Of a DNA stretch of 64,000 nt, positions 34,056 through 45,635 are shown one piece after another. The position numbers were made by a program, and so were the translations under genes. The stretch is taken from contig JACVVK020000320.1 of assembly GCA_018292915.2 (NCBI GenBank), positions 625,001 through 689,000 of the forward strand, read 5' to 3'. The notes beneath the pieces were generated by a model. The model did no database searches. It was not told the DNA's origin and saw only the letters and a list, made by a program, of their open reading frames with translations. Every line of letters begins with the position of its first letter. Within the stretch, counting starts at the first letter, position 1. Origin of the DNA: Batillaria attramentaria (lineage: Eukaryota > Mollusca > Gastropoda > Batillariidae).

Positions 34056-34837
34056 AAAGACCGAAATGGTAGGCCGGGGAAGCCTGGGGAGGGGGGGGGG
34101 GGAGGGGATCACTTCAAACGTAACACTGATGACGTGTGTAAATAGCAGCTTACGTTGTCTACTTGTGGGCATATTCTGAAATATTCTTATTGCTGGGTCC
34201 ATCCAAGATAAAAAAAAAAAACCTTTGGTTCCCCTGTGGGAATACGTAGTCATGTGGCCGCAAAAGGCGATAAGAAAAACTTGCCCATGCTACCTTGGCG
34301 TTGCTTTGGGAACGTTTGACTTCAGTTTTCATGGCTACACCTCAGTACAACTCTGGTCAGACGTTGCTGCTCCGACGATTGAAACAAATGTTCCGGATTA
34401 TTGTTCAGTCCATCATCATGATCGTAGTGCTGTTGCTATTTTTTAACCTCCCTCCCCACCCCATCCCTGAAAAATTGACATGAAGATTCTTCTTAGAAAG
34501 ATTACAAGCCAGTATACCTCACTCGGTGATTTTACGTAAAAATATCGCACGGCGCAGCAAACGATGATGCCCCTAATACTGCAAGTACTGCCCGCTAGCC
34601 CCTCCACCACATGGTGGTCTGGTGGACACTTTCTGCTCTCCCACGGTGGAAAAAGATGCGGCAAGTCCTGCGTTTCCTGCACGTCATACCGGCATAGGCA
34701 AGGTGTAACGATCACACTGCTGAACCGTTCCAAAGAAAGCATACTGTTTGTTGTGGGCTACAGTCGCCCGACGGTATTTTTGGTGGCGAAAGCGAGCGGG
34801 CGAGTGCATTTGACGATCGCTGTAAAGGGTTTGTACG

Positions 34838-35070
34838 TCTGTGTTTCCAACTCAGACAAATAATCGCCATTTTTCTTTCTCACGTACTTTTAACAATAAA
34901 ATGACGTAACCTGTTCCGTCACAATCGTCATCAAGCCGGTTCCAGGTCAAACTGACCGGCTGGGTAGCGAGCTGGCCACGGAATTGAATAAATAGACCTT
35001 ACGTGATTAGTTCTCGTGGTTTACCACGAAAGAAACCATGAGATGTTTCAATGTTTTGCCATAGCTACCG
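34838..35070 (-). promoter_or_regulatory. Conserved upstream block of receptor gene A
   Basis: This region is closely similar to 52508-52745 (gene B) and partly to 58918-59060 (gene C). Shared pieces include AACAATAAAATGACGTAACC, TGTTCCGTCA, GGCTGGGTAGCGAGCT, GAATTGAATAAATAGACC and TTACGTGATTAGTTC. TGACGTAA at 34902-34909 is a CRE-like bZIP site. It lies about 1.1 kb upstream of the ATG of A and only about 80 bases beyond the original stop codon of gene B. Promoter function is inferred from conservation and position. Confidence 0.55.
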
Positions 35071-35150
35071 AGCCTCCGGTCTTGCACACATTGTGTAGAT
35101 ATCTAAATTGTGCATTACTACACGAAAGGCTACTGTCAGTTGACAAATCC

Positions 35151-35231
35151 TCATGCACGGGATTCAAAACGGGATGTAAAACGGGACGCCTCTAGGAGAT
35201 CACGTTTATCTTTACACCCCAATAATCTTTT
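35151..35231 (-). pseudogene. Severed C-terminal tail of receptor gene B
   Basis: Read on the minus strand from 35231 the frame gives KRLLGCKDKRDLLEASR, a further nine residues and a TGA at 35153-35151. It matches the tail of gene C (KRLLRCKDERDPQG...) and continues the frame of gene B exon 3 exactly where that is cut at 48856. It is therefore the original end of gene B exon 3, now 13.6 kb away behind a LINE. It has no splice acceptor of its own. Confidence 0.9.
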
Positions 35232-37334
35232 CTTTTTTTTTTAATTTTGGTCATGATTTCTTTTTTTTTTTTCTTTTTTTATTACTATTTTTTTCATACA
35301 TATATATATACATATAGTACAGACACCAGGTAAATATATATATATATATATAGTTCTATGGTAATAAAATGTATAAGGCCACTATAATTATAATAACAGA
35401 CAGACACACACACATACGCACACATACTATATTCCAGGTACAGCTAACAGATGCTATGGGTAGGGTGGGGGGGGAGGGGGTGAGGGGTGATGATTGCCTT
35501 GGATTATATAATATATGAGACTGTGCCAGAACGTGTTTTGTAAAGACCACCCAACTTTCAACCTTCATATCTCTTTTCATGTCCATACTTAACAACTAAA
35601 CTTTGGGTCTTTTTAAAGACCACAGTTTCAAAAGATAATGCAGAAAAAAATATTCTGAGAAATCTTTTCTATGTGGATATAAAAACAAAAAGAAGTTCAA
35701 AATCCTTGTAAATCCCACCCTCAAGAAGTGGGACATTACAGGTGGCCACAGGAATGCATGTACTTCACTTTCTTACGCTTGTCTGATGATTTTTTTCTTC
35801 TAAGATGTAAATAAAGCATGTTAAATTTGTTTGTTTCTTTTGTTGTGAGGAAAAAAATAAAATGTTATCTTTATAAAATTGAGTTTTATTGTATTGCATG
35901 ACGATCGTAACGTGCCATGTCAAATCTGCGGCAGTGCGATAAGTTCGTCTGCTGCGGAACATTCAAGGTCTCTGAACTCAGAAAACTAAGATCCAGCTTG
36001 AGAAATTCATACTGGTCAAAAATTTGCTTGGTTTACACTGTGAGAAACTGTTACAATTAAAAAAAATGATAAACATTTTAGGCAGATATTTTCATGTCAA
36101 ACTGTTGCGATCGACCAATCGCCGATTTCTGGAAAATGCGTGACTTTCTTTTTGCGGTCCTGTTCTGAAATGTCGCCATTTTTTACCCTAACCCTTTGCG
36201 GCCATTGGTTTTCTCAAAGATGGTGCCTAAGAGGAGAGAAGGTGAGTATAGTGATTTATGTCAGGATAGTTTTGAGTGTTGCGATCGACCACATGTTACG
36301 ATCGATCAGTGATTAGGCCCCTTAAGCATTATTTTGACCTGTGGTTTGATTTTCGTCCACTCTGTGAGTAAATGTAATGCACGGAAGACTTTGTTTTGGA
36401 CATCCATCATTGCGTTGGCTGTTCAATCGGTTTTGTTTGAAGAAAATCCTGCAGTGGACATAACGAGAATTTATGTCCAAGTTGCGTTCGCGCGTGTATG
36501 GTATTACTGTTGGCTCATGTCAACGTTGCGATCGGCATCGCAAATAAACGATTACGAATTCATCGTTTAACGATCATATTGTTTGGGTTATAGGTGTGCT
36601 GACAGACGAAATTCATGCAATTTAGGAAAAAAAACAGATGGTGTTTGAACCATACAAGTTCTTTAATTCGCCATTTGCTTGCTCGATCGAAACAGTAGGC
36701 CATTTGGACATAGGTTATCAGTCTAGTTCTGTTTACTTGCAAAATATTCACAATTATTGGGAGTCAGTAGTTATGAAACAATAGGAATAATATTCCGGTG
36801 AGGAAAATCTTTGTTTTCGGCACCTCGACTAGCTGCTGTGTTGATTAGTTAGTAATTTCAACGCCAGGATAAATTTTTTTCGGCCCACGTGTTGGGATAG
36901 AACTAGAATTTTTTTTTTTACCAGACTTTGTAATTTAATTTCATACGTTGGAGGGAGGGGGGTGGGGTGTGGAAACTGATCTTCACCCAGGATCACAATA
37001 GATTAGTCATAAATACTGTAAGCTGCATTACAGGTGAATGCACTGTTTTGCATATAAAAAATAGCATGCAGCAATAACTGCTATTACTGTATTAGTGCCA
37101 GTAAAGTTGTACTGATCTGGGCATGGGCTTGTTTCTTTTTGTTCCAGGTCAAGGAGGTAGATGCAGTGCACCAGGAGGTGCAGGTGCAGTTCATGGCGCG
37201 ACAGGGGCCGCTGGTTTACTGGGACAGACTGGATGAATCCTGGGAAACATTCCAAGGCCAACATCCTTCAAGGACAACAGCAGGAGAGTTGACATCAAAC
37301 TCAATGAAACTAGAGAGGCAAAAGCCTCCATGGC

Positions 37335-38215
37335 TCCCTTGTGACAAGGGTCAAGGTCATTCACAAGTGTATGTTTGTAAAGCTCTTATCACTATCATCA
37401 CGGCAAGTAAAGTGTCTCTGGCGTTCCAAGTTCCTGGCAATATTACAATTTTCCCCCAAACAGTTTGCATGGCCTTGACCTTTGGTCAAGGTCATTAAAA
37501 TGAGATCACATCAATGTCTATTATTATGCCAAGTTTGATGCCTCTAGTATTTGTAGTTCCTCTGAAAACGGCAATGTTAAAATTCACAACAGACAGCGTT
37601 AATGACCTTGACCTTCAGTCAAGGTCATTCAAAAAGGTAGGTCTCATTGCAGTCTATCATCATGCCCTGTTTGGTGCCTCAACTGTTTGTTGTTTCAGAG
37701 AAAATGCCAAGGTTAAAGCTTCCCCAAAACAGCTTGCATGGCCTTGACCTTGACTAAAAGTCATTGAACACAGGTATGTCAGTGAAGGTGTTGCCAATGT
37801 CTATCATCATGCAAAGTTTGATACTTCTGGTTCTTCTAGATTCTGAAAAAATGCAAATGTAAAAATTTCCAAACAGACTGCTTTAATGACCTTGACCTTG
37901 GGTCAAGGTCATTTAAAATGGTATGTGTGCATAGGTCTTATCACTGTCTATCAGCACGCCAAGTTTGGCGCCTCTGCTGTTTGTTATTTCTGAGAAAATG
38001 CCAATGTTAAGGTTTCACAAAAATAGCTTGTATGGCCTTGACCTTGACACAAGGCCATTGAATACATGTATATCTGTAAAGTTCTGATCAATGTCTATCA
38101 TCATGCAAAGTTTCAAACTTCTGGTCTTTGTAGATTCCGTGAAAATGCCAATGTAAAATTTTCAAACAGACAGCGTTAGTGACCTTGACCTTGAGTCAAG
38201 GTCATTCAAAATGAT
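37335..38215. repeat. Tandem array, about 140-bp unit, with paired TCAAGGTCA sites
   Basis: Seven units follow at about 133-147 base spacing (near 37351, 37470, 37603, 37742, 37887, 38033, 38180). Most contain TGACCTTGA and TCAAGGTCA in inverted order a few bases apart; both are exact at 37603/37619, 37887/37903 and 38180/38196. Between them recur ATCATCATGCAAAGTTT and GAGAAAATGCCAA. A fragment of the same repeat is present at 55462-55760 in the other orientation. Confidence 0.8.
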
Positions 38216-38311
38216 ACGTTTTGAAAGGTCTTATGGTTGTCTATCAGCACGCCAAGTTTGGTGTCTCTGCTGTTTGTAGTTTCTGAGAAAACGACAACGT
38301 TAAAGTTTTCT

Positions 38312-38345
<34 letters not shown>
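38312..38345. repeat. CA microsatellite
   Basis: Dinucleotide run after the half-site array, followed by GACAGACAGACAGACG. Confidence 0.85.
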
Positions 38346-38349
<4 letters not shown>

Positions 38350-39273
38350 ACAGACAGACAGACGACGGAGGGCTATTATATAGACTCCCATTGTTACACA
38401 AGGGAGCAAAAAATGTCAAACCGCAGAAGGCAACTTTTTGATGTCACTGAACTCTAAACAATCCCTTTTCTGTTTATTGCTGCATCTACAATGTCCATTG
38501 GTTACCTTCAACATGATTGTCATGTCTTTATGTCCGCTGTAATATGTTACCTTCAACATGAATCTCTATCATTACTACTGAATGTGTTTTATGCAGTCTT
38601 TATTGTTTCAATTAAAACATGCAAGTGGGCAGAAACATCAAATTTCATTTGGTCATGTGTTGTTGTTTTTTTTTGTTCATTTCAACATTCATACGAAGGG
38701 AAACATTATGTCCAATCGCAAAATGTTACCTTCAACATGGGGAAAGTAGTAAACAACGATTTCTAAATGCAAAAGTGCGCATTTTGTGGGTTTCAGTTAT
38801 AACAAAGGATACATTAAATAAATTAAGAAATAAACTGGTGATGGTATTAGCTTATTTTTCATTGCTTGGAAAATGAAACATTGACATGCGGTTGGATGCA
38901 ACGGTGGACATAGATAATCATAGTCTCATTGAAGTTATAAGTTTTGTTTTACCTTGTTTTCAATTATTTCAAGTTACTTGGTTTAGAAGTCTTGTAATAA
39001 AACTGTTTTTGATCTAATCTGTTTTTGCATTTCATCATTGTTGGTGAAACTTTATGTCCCATGTTACATCCGACATGGCCTCGGTTTGCACCATAAAATG
39101 ACATTTTCTCATTAATGCTGAACAGAGTTATCTTTTTACTTCTTGAATAACATGCACAAAACATTGTTTGTTCAAACACTAGATTGGCAAACATTTTGGG
39201 TTGGTTTCATTTTTCACTGACATGTCCCACTTTTTGGTGGCACCTTCTGGCACAGTCTCATATACACACATTC

Positions 39274-39274
<1 letters not shown>

Positions 39275-39325
<51 letters not shown>
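39275..39325. repeat. TA microsatellite
   Basis: A pure TA run just outside the right end of the 3.75 kb TIR element and just downstream of the LINE ORF2 stop. Confidence 0.85.
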
Positions 39326-39327
<2 letters not shown>

Positions 39328-39334
39328 CTGTAGG

Positions 39335-42300
39335 TTAAGTCACTAATGGCAAATAATGGAGCCAACTTTTAAAGAACTGGGTTCTTTTAAATGTAATGTG
39401 ACTGATAAATTTTTCCACTGTATATCTTGTTTTTAGAATTTCTGTAAAGCTCCTGACCGAGGAAATCAAACCTTGCAGTCTACATCTGTAAATAAAGAAT
39501 TTTGACAACAACAATATCAAGTCCACTACCTTATCAGTGTTTACATTGTTTGCAGTACCAAAAATAACTAATTCCTCATTCAATTCAAGCCTGTCACAGT
39601 TCACAGTCTTATCATGAAGCAATGACATCAACTCATTACAGAACATTTTCACCAGTGGGCACTTCCAGAGCAAATGCTCGACTGTTTCATCCTCCTCTTA
39701 ACAAAAATTGCACAGGGGAGAATGAACCAGCTTGCATTTAAATAGAAAAGATTTAACTGGAAGTAATCTATGTATCACTCTAGCTTGAAACCAGCACAAT
39801 TGAGTATCTCTTGTAATGGAAAAACATTTAGTAAAGATACTTTTCCAATCAAGCTCATGGTACATGTTATTCCATTTACAAACAGCTGTCGGTACAGAAC
39901 TCGATTTCAGTAAAATTGACATTATTTCTTGGTTACCTTGGCGAATGCAGGACCAGGATTTACTAACAAGGTCGTTATCACAAACTGTCAATGTACATCC
40001 ACATTTTACCTGGTACTGTCTAATCGCACGGAGAACCCCTAGATACTCTAGGTAGTTTATTTGGGTGGTCACATCATACCTTTGCCTGAATTCATCAAAA
40101 GAGTAAAAGTTGCCTTCTGTGTCCACTAGGTCTCTAATATGCAACCGTGTGCAGGTAAGGGACGCAACGCAGAGGTCGCTTTGAATTGTGCTGGTTTATT
40201 GTGACACTAGAGTGAGAGCGTGTGATGGCAGAAAAATCGGAAAAAAACCGTGGTCTCTCCTACGAGTGTGGCTTGACAAAGAAACTAACGAAAACAGCAA
40301 ACAAAACTGGCGACGAACAGCAACTAAACTGGCGACGCCCCCCCCCCCCCCTGGCCACGTGCACTCGAACTGAAAGACGCATGGCCAGGGGACTAATCGG
40401 CTTATATAGGCGGGGCCCGGGCCGCAAAGGGAGCGGCTACCCCTGGCCCTCGGGAAGGCCTGGGGCGACGGGGGAAAGAGGGTAGATTTGTGTTTCTTAG
40501 GGGCCGGTTAATTGTAGATTGCAGCCGATCTACTAGGCCTAGGCCGATCGGGTTTGAACCAGATGAAACTTCAAGGAAAGGGCTTTTAAGGGATATAGGT
40601 TGGAACTAAATCGGGGCTAGGGTTATTTTACCACGAACGTATAAACAGCTCTACCAGACAGGGTTTTGACGGTGATAAACCACAAAATCGCTAATTACAC
40701 TGCTTCAAACCAAACATCTGCAACAAAACTAAACATATTTAAACAGATCTAACTTCGCTGGTTCCACGGGGGTAAACAGTTTCTCAATAGGTTGATGCTA
40801 CGGCGAGATATTTAACCCCAAAGTCCGAGCAGAAACACAACTAATTTCGGCTACTGTGAGACATCATCAGGAACGACAATCGCTGTGGAGTCTCAAGTTA
40901 TGGTTCCTAGTCAAAGGCACTGGTAGCTAGTATAGCGGGTAAAGGGGTGACAAGGGTAGCTAGAGGGAAGGCGGGACGAAAATAAAGGAAGGGAAAAAAA
41001 GAAGACTAATCCGGGAAAATATCAATGGGTAGGGGCCGAGTATACCCGGTCTCAAATATATAGAATGTTCCTATTCACCCAATCTTTTAAGTACACAAAC
41101 TTACTATCTCTAACAATGCCCGCATTGCAGTGAATATGTTCACACATAAACTCTTCATCAGTACTAGGGTAACACTTGACGCACACTTTCTTAAAATGTT
41201 TCAAAACATCACACCAAAAGGGGTTTTGAATTCTACGTATGGCTAACTTTACATATTCACTTCCGTACACACTCAAGACTTTAAGGTCTGGATAGATGGA
41301 GGATTTAAACTTTAAGAGTCTAGGATTTGACTCCAATCTTCTCAGCCAGCTTACTTTCATTGCTGTCACAAAATTAAAGATATCACACATTTTCAGACCT
41401 CCCTCTGCATATGGTTTACATACAACTGACTTCTTTATTTTGCTACATTTTCCATTCCACAAAAATGAGAACATCTCAGCCTTTACCTGGTCCAAAAAAG
41501 TATCAGGAGGATCTGGCAGGTTTATGAGCAGATACGTAATTTTTGATAAAGCTAAAGTCTTAATAATAGTTATTTTTCCAAGCGGCGTAAGTTGCCTCTT
41601 TTTCCATGTACTAAAAACCTTTTTAATTTCTGCAAGCTTTCCATCAAAGTTCAGTGTAGGTATCTCGTTAGTTTTTGTACAAAACTTTACTCCAAGAATT
41701 GTGAAGATGCCTGGATCCCACTGGTAGTTTCTATCTCTCATAAAACGCACCTGGCATTTCCTCCTGCTTCCTAACCATACAACCTTTTTGCAAAGTTTTT
41801 TCTGTATTGACATGTAAACCCGACATTTCTGAAAATCTGTCTAGTGTATGAATTGCTTCAGTGAAGGATTTTTCGCTACCATCAAGGAAACAAGTTGTAT
41901 CGTCTGCAAATAAAGATAATAAAATTTCCTGTCCCTTCACTTTCATTCCCATGATGTTTTTATTCCTTCTAAACATTAGTGACATGACTTCCGCACAAAT
42001 TAGATAGATATAGGGCGAGACGGGATCCCCCTGTCTGCAGCCCCTCTGCAATGCAAACCAATTTGAGTGCTGGCCGTTGACATACACACAAGCCGATGCA
42101 TTTTTGTATAATGTTTTGAACCACAAAATTAAGTTGTTAGGAAAATGAAAGAAATTAAGTGATTTCTCGCTAAAGAACCACGAGACGCTGTCGAAGGCTT
42201 TTTCAAAATCTACCATAAGTAACAACCCAGGGATATTTTCTTTCTCAGCATGGAACAAAACATCATACAGAAGCCTAATATTTTCTCCTATGTATCTATT

Positions 42301-44047
42301 TTTTTATGAAACCCTTTTGACATTCATGGATAATGTTTGGTAGGACAAGTTGGAGACGTTTTGCAATACACGAAGAAGCAATTTTATAGGTAACATTCAA
42401 AAGAGAAATGGGCCTCCAATTTTTGATTAAGTGCTTCCCTTCTTTTGGTATACAGGTGATCACTCCTTGCTTCTGGGTCACGGACAGTTCCTGCTTGTTA
42501 AAACCATCATTAATGGATCTAACTAATAGTATTCCTATGTCCACAAAAAAGAATTTGAAAAATTCTGATGTGAAACCATCTGGACCGGGGCTCTTAAAGT
42601 TCTTCATATTCTTTAGTGCGGCGGCTGCCTCCTGGTAGGTAACTGGTCCTTCAAGGAGGTGTGAGTCATCTGGAGACAGAACAGGCACATCATGGAGCAG
42701 TTGGTCCAGGTCAACGTCAACAACGTCTCTATGTTCATATAATGTTTGGTAGAATGTTTGAACTTCCTTTAATATATCTTTCTGATCTGTAATAATATCA
42801 CCATTGCTCCTTTCTAAGAAACTCATTGATTTATTCACAAAGTTCCTATTCTCTAAATTGCAGAAATACCTGCTGACCTTCTCACCTTCCTGGATCCACT
42901 TTACTCGAGACCGAACCGCTATGCCTTCTAATTTTTTATTTCGTAGTTCTCTTAGTTCAGTGGTTAATTGTTCAATTTCCTCAGCAGCACTGTCAGAGTA
43001 ACTACTCTCACACAGACCTATTTTATAGCAGATTTCTTTTTCCCTTTCTATTTCCTTCCTTTTCTTGTAGGAACTGTAAGAGATAGTTTTTCCTCTAATT
43101 TCTAAGAGCAGCATTTCAAAAAATAATTGGTCTGATATATAAAATTCCAAACTATCAAGAGGAACCTTATCAATGTTTTCCCTATTGTATATAGGCAGCG
43201 CATATTGTTTTTTCACTTCTCTAATCGTCTTAATTTCCTCAATGTATAACTTGTCCTTCAACAATGAGTTGTTAAATTTCCAGAAGGGTCTGTCTCTCCT
43301 AAACTCTTCCTTCTTCAAAGCCAGTGTAACTAAAGAGTGATCCGACCGATAACCTGGGGTTATGCAGCAACTATTCACCTGTGACATTAGTTCCTCAGAC
43401 ATCAAAAAATAGTCAAGTCTACCCTGTTTGCTGCTATTAAATTTACGCCATGTATAGGCTCTTTTTTCAGGATGCAAATATCGCCATACATCAATAAGAT
43501 CAAGAGAGGTCATCATATCAACAATCTTTTTCCTAGTCCTTGGACGGTTGGTCACACTCGTATAGTTTCTAACATCCATGTTTTTATTCAACGCACAGTT
43601 CCAATCACCGCCAATGATAATAGCATCATTACCAACCTGTTCAATTTGGTGACTAACTGTATCAAAGAAAAGCGGATTGTCGCCACTGCTTGGTCCATAG
43701 ATATTAACAATCGTAACTCGCTTCTTCAAAAACTCCAAATCCATAATAATATAACAGCCATGAGGGTCTTTGGTAATACTGTGTACTTTGTATTCAAAAT
43801 TGTTGTTAAAAAGTATGGCTACACCATTCCTGTTTGTTTCAGAACCAGCTTGAGCTAGCCACAGATTGTAACCCCAGCTAGCACGTATAAAATTTTCCGA
43901 CTTCTCTTGTAAATGTGTTTCCTGAAGGAGGTAAATATGACAGTCCTTAGTTCTAAGATAATCAAACACATCTCTTCTTTTCTTTGAGTTATTTATACCA
44001 TTTACATTCTGAGAAACAATTTTGAAGTCGCCCATGTTTTTACTCAT
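39335..44047 (-). pseudogene. L1-type ORF2 (APE endonuclease, reverse transcriptase), broken
   Basis: About 1260 codons once the solo LTR is left out. The N-terminus is an APE-type endonuclease (SQNVNGINNSKKR, LLQETHL, GGDWNCALN, and YRSDHSLV about 240 residues in). The reverse transcriptase follows, with FKSPGPDGF, VDFEKAFDSVSW, RQGDPVSPYIY and the catalytic FADDTT. The C-terminal part is read again from 40135 down to 39335. Defects seen: one extra A in an A run near 42300, a second frameshift near 41790, an in-frame TAA near 39698, and the LTR insertion at 40140-41054. It is therefore dead as a protein. The first ATG at 44047 agrees with the start of the endonuclease domain. Confidence 0.9.
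40140..41054 (-). mobile_element. Solo LTR inserted in LINE ORF2
   Basis: 915 bases with TG...CA ends (on the minus strand TGAGACCGGG to GGTTGCA), flanked by the 4-bp TSD AATA at 40136-40139 and 41055-41058. Removing LTR and one TSD copy rejoins the ORF2 frame as ..NILYIRDLVDT.., which confirms the limits. On the minus strand a TATATAAG box (near 40410) is followed by AATAAA (near 40200), as expected for the promoter and polyadenylation signal of an LTR. There is no internal region, so it is a recombination product; a 4-bp TSD suits a Gypsy-like element. Confidence 0.85.
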
Positions 44048-44211
44048 TTCGTATGAGGCAATTGTATAACAATATCCAGGTCAGTTTCAACCAAGTCAGC
44101 TCATGAGTAAAGATATACTCAAACTGGAGGTACAACGCCCTACATGCATACACTATATGAGACAGGTGCTTCTGTTGTATGACAATCTGAAAATAATCAC
44201 CCATGCATTGG

Positions 44212-45630
44212 CAGGCATGCTACTCCCAAAAAAGAGTTTTCACTGAAAATCTGGCGCAGCCAGATAATCGAGCCGGCGAGTCTGCTAGGGGGGTCCGGGG
44301 GCATGCCCCCCCGGAAATTTTTGAAAAAATCGTTAAAATCTGTGCAATCTGACGCATTCTGAGTACTTTTTCCAGGATAAAAAAAATAGTGTACTACGAA
44401 GAAATATATGTTTCATTGTACTTCAATTTCCCTTTGTCGTCTTTCACTTCAAACGATCGGCTCTGCCAATCCCACCTCCATTTGTTTTTCAGCCCTTTGT
44501 CCCAGTCACCAGGGCCGCGTTTCTTAAGGCGGGCGCTTCGAAACGTTCCGGGGCGCTTTCCTATGAAACCGTCTATAGGCACCTTGCCCGCGGCGGGCAG
44601 AAAAAGCGCCCGCGCGCGACGTCTGAAGCTAGTTTGCCGCGAGCAAAAGGTCACGTGGTCAGTTTCTATGTAAACAAAGATGGCGGCGCCCACCGAAGGC
44701 TTCGTTGAAGTGGAACTAAGAAATGGCTTAAAATGAATTTGCGGGTGGATGGAGACCTTCTGTCCCAACTTGTAATTGTGCAGAATAGTATACGAAAATA
44801 ATTTGAGCTAATTGCACCGGGCCGTGGTCGCCAGTCATTCAGGGATATGTCGTGCGTGTTTGTGGGGAAGGAGTGGTCAAAGTGAGTACGTAATGGTGCC
44901 TTACGTCTCCGTTTTGCATCGAGCAGAACATGCATACTAGCGGTATATCATGCTCCAAGCCAGTAATTATTGCTCCTCCTCAAAAACGTCGTCTTCTGCG
45001 CTCAAAAGATGACTGATAGCTGCGAGCACTAGAGTTTTCTTCTTCCTTTTCAACCTTGCCAACAACAGTGTTCGTGATTCCGCCGCCATTTTGAAAGCGC
45101 CTTGGTTCTAATTGGCCGTTTCCCAACGAGGCAAAGCGACCTTCGCAAGCGCCCGCGAGCGCCTTTCCGTAAGAAACGCAGCCCAGCTTTGTTTCGTTCC
45201 ACTATGTCGCTTCGAAACATCGCGACTGATGGCTTTCACGGGATCTACAAGCACTGGATAGATTCACAAAACTTGAAAGGCCCTTCACAGATATTCGATT
45301 CACACAAGTTTTGCCTAAATGGCATGCGGTATGCCTAAATGGCGGCAAAACCCGAAGAAGAAATGGTTCGCGTAGTTTCATTGGACGGAAACGGCAATCG
45401 GCGGCCAATCAGCAAGCAGCTTTGTCCAATGTACCGGAAGAGGCTAAAATGGGAGAGGTAGCAGACGATTTTTTCGCTCGCAGAACTCGGATCACGGAAA
45501 GCAATCCTGGAATTCAATCGGACCCGGATTTTTTTTACTTCACGGATTTTCTCGGACTTCACGGAAATTACAATTTTCAAATTTTCATTTTCGCGGATTT
45601 CCGCGAATTCACGGAAGAGTAGCATGCCTG
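44212..45630. mobile_element. DNA transposon with 5-bp TSD, between LINE ORF1 and ORF2
   Basis: The TIR is CAGGCATGCTACTC at 44212 and its complement ending at 45630; the flanks ATTGG at 44207-44211 and 45631-45635 form a 5-bp TSD. Near the left end is GGTCCGGGGGCATGCCCCCC followed by AAAATCTGTGCAATCTGACG; the latter motif also occurs near 31040-31075 (TCTGTGCAATCTGGTGCG). No transposase frame is visible, so it is non-autonomous. It belongs with the hAT-like elements in this window that start CAG and make 5-6 bp duplications. Confidence 0.72.
44508..45184. mobile_element. TIR element nested in the preceding transposon
   Basis: Imperfect terminal inverted repeats: GGGCCGCGTTTCTTAAGGCG near 44512 and, reversed, GGGCTGCGTTTCTTACGGA near 45184. 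The centre is rich in GCGCCCGCG and contains a short frame starting MAAPTEGFVE that soon stops. TSD not resolved. Third level of nesting. Confidence 0.55.
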
Positions 45631-45635
45631 ATTGG

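Larger units (their letters stand above)
35512..39264. mobile_element. TIR element, 3.75 kb, of unknown superfamily, in the LINE 3' region
   Basis: The ends are inverted repeats of 24 bases with 23 matches, beginning TATATGAGACTGTGCCAGAA (35512-35535; complement 39241-39264). The flanks are TA-rich, so the TSD cannot be told. Inside are GCGATCGACC motifs (36100-36310), a start-codon context running into a GTGAGT donor at 36241, and an exon-like stretch after a polypyrimidine-CAG at 37147. That stretch encodes VKEVDAVHQEVQVQFM and WDRLDESWETF. A half-site array follows (37335-38215). I do not recognise a transposase, so it is probably non-autonomous. Confidence 0.6.

Noticed and set aside
37335..38215. 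CRISPR-like array
   Set aside because: Units of about 140 bases with diverged repeats and homologous spacers in an animal genome; it is a minisatellite.
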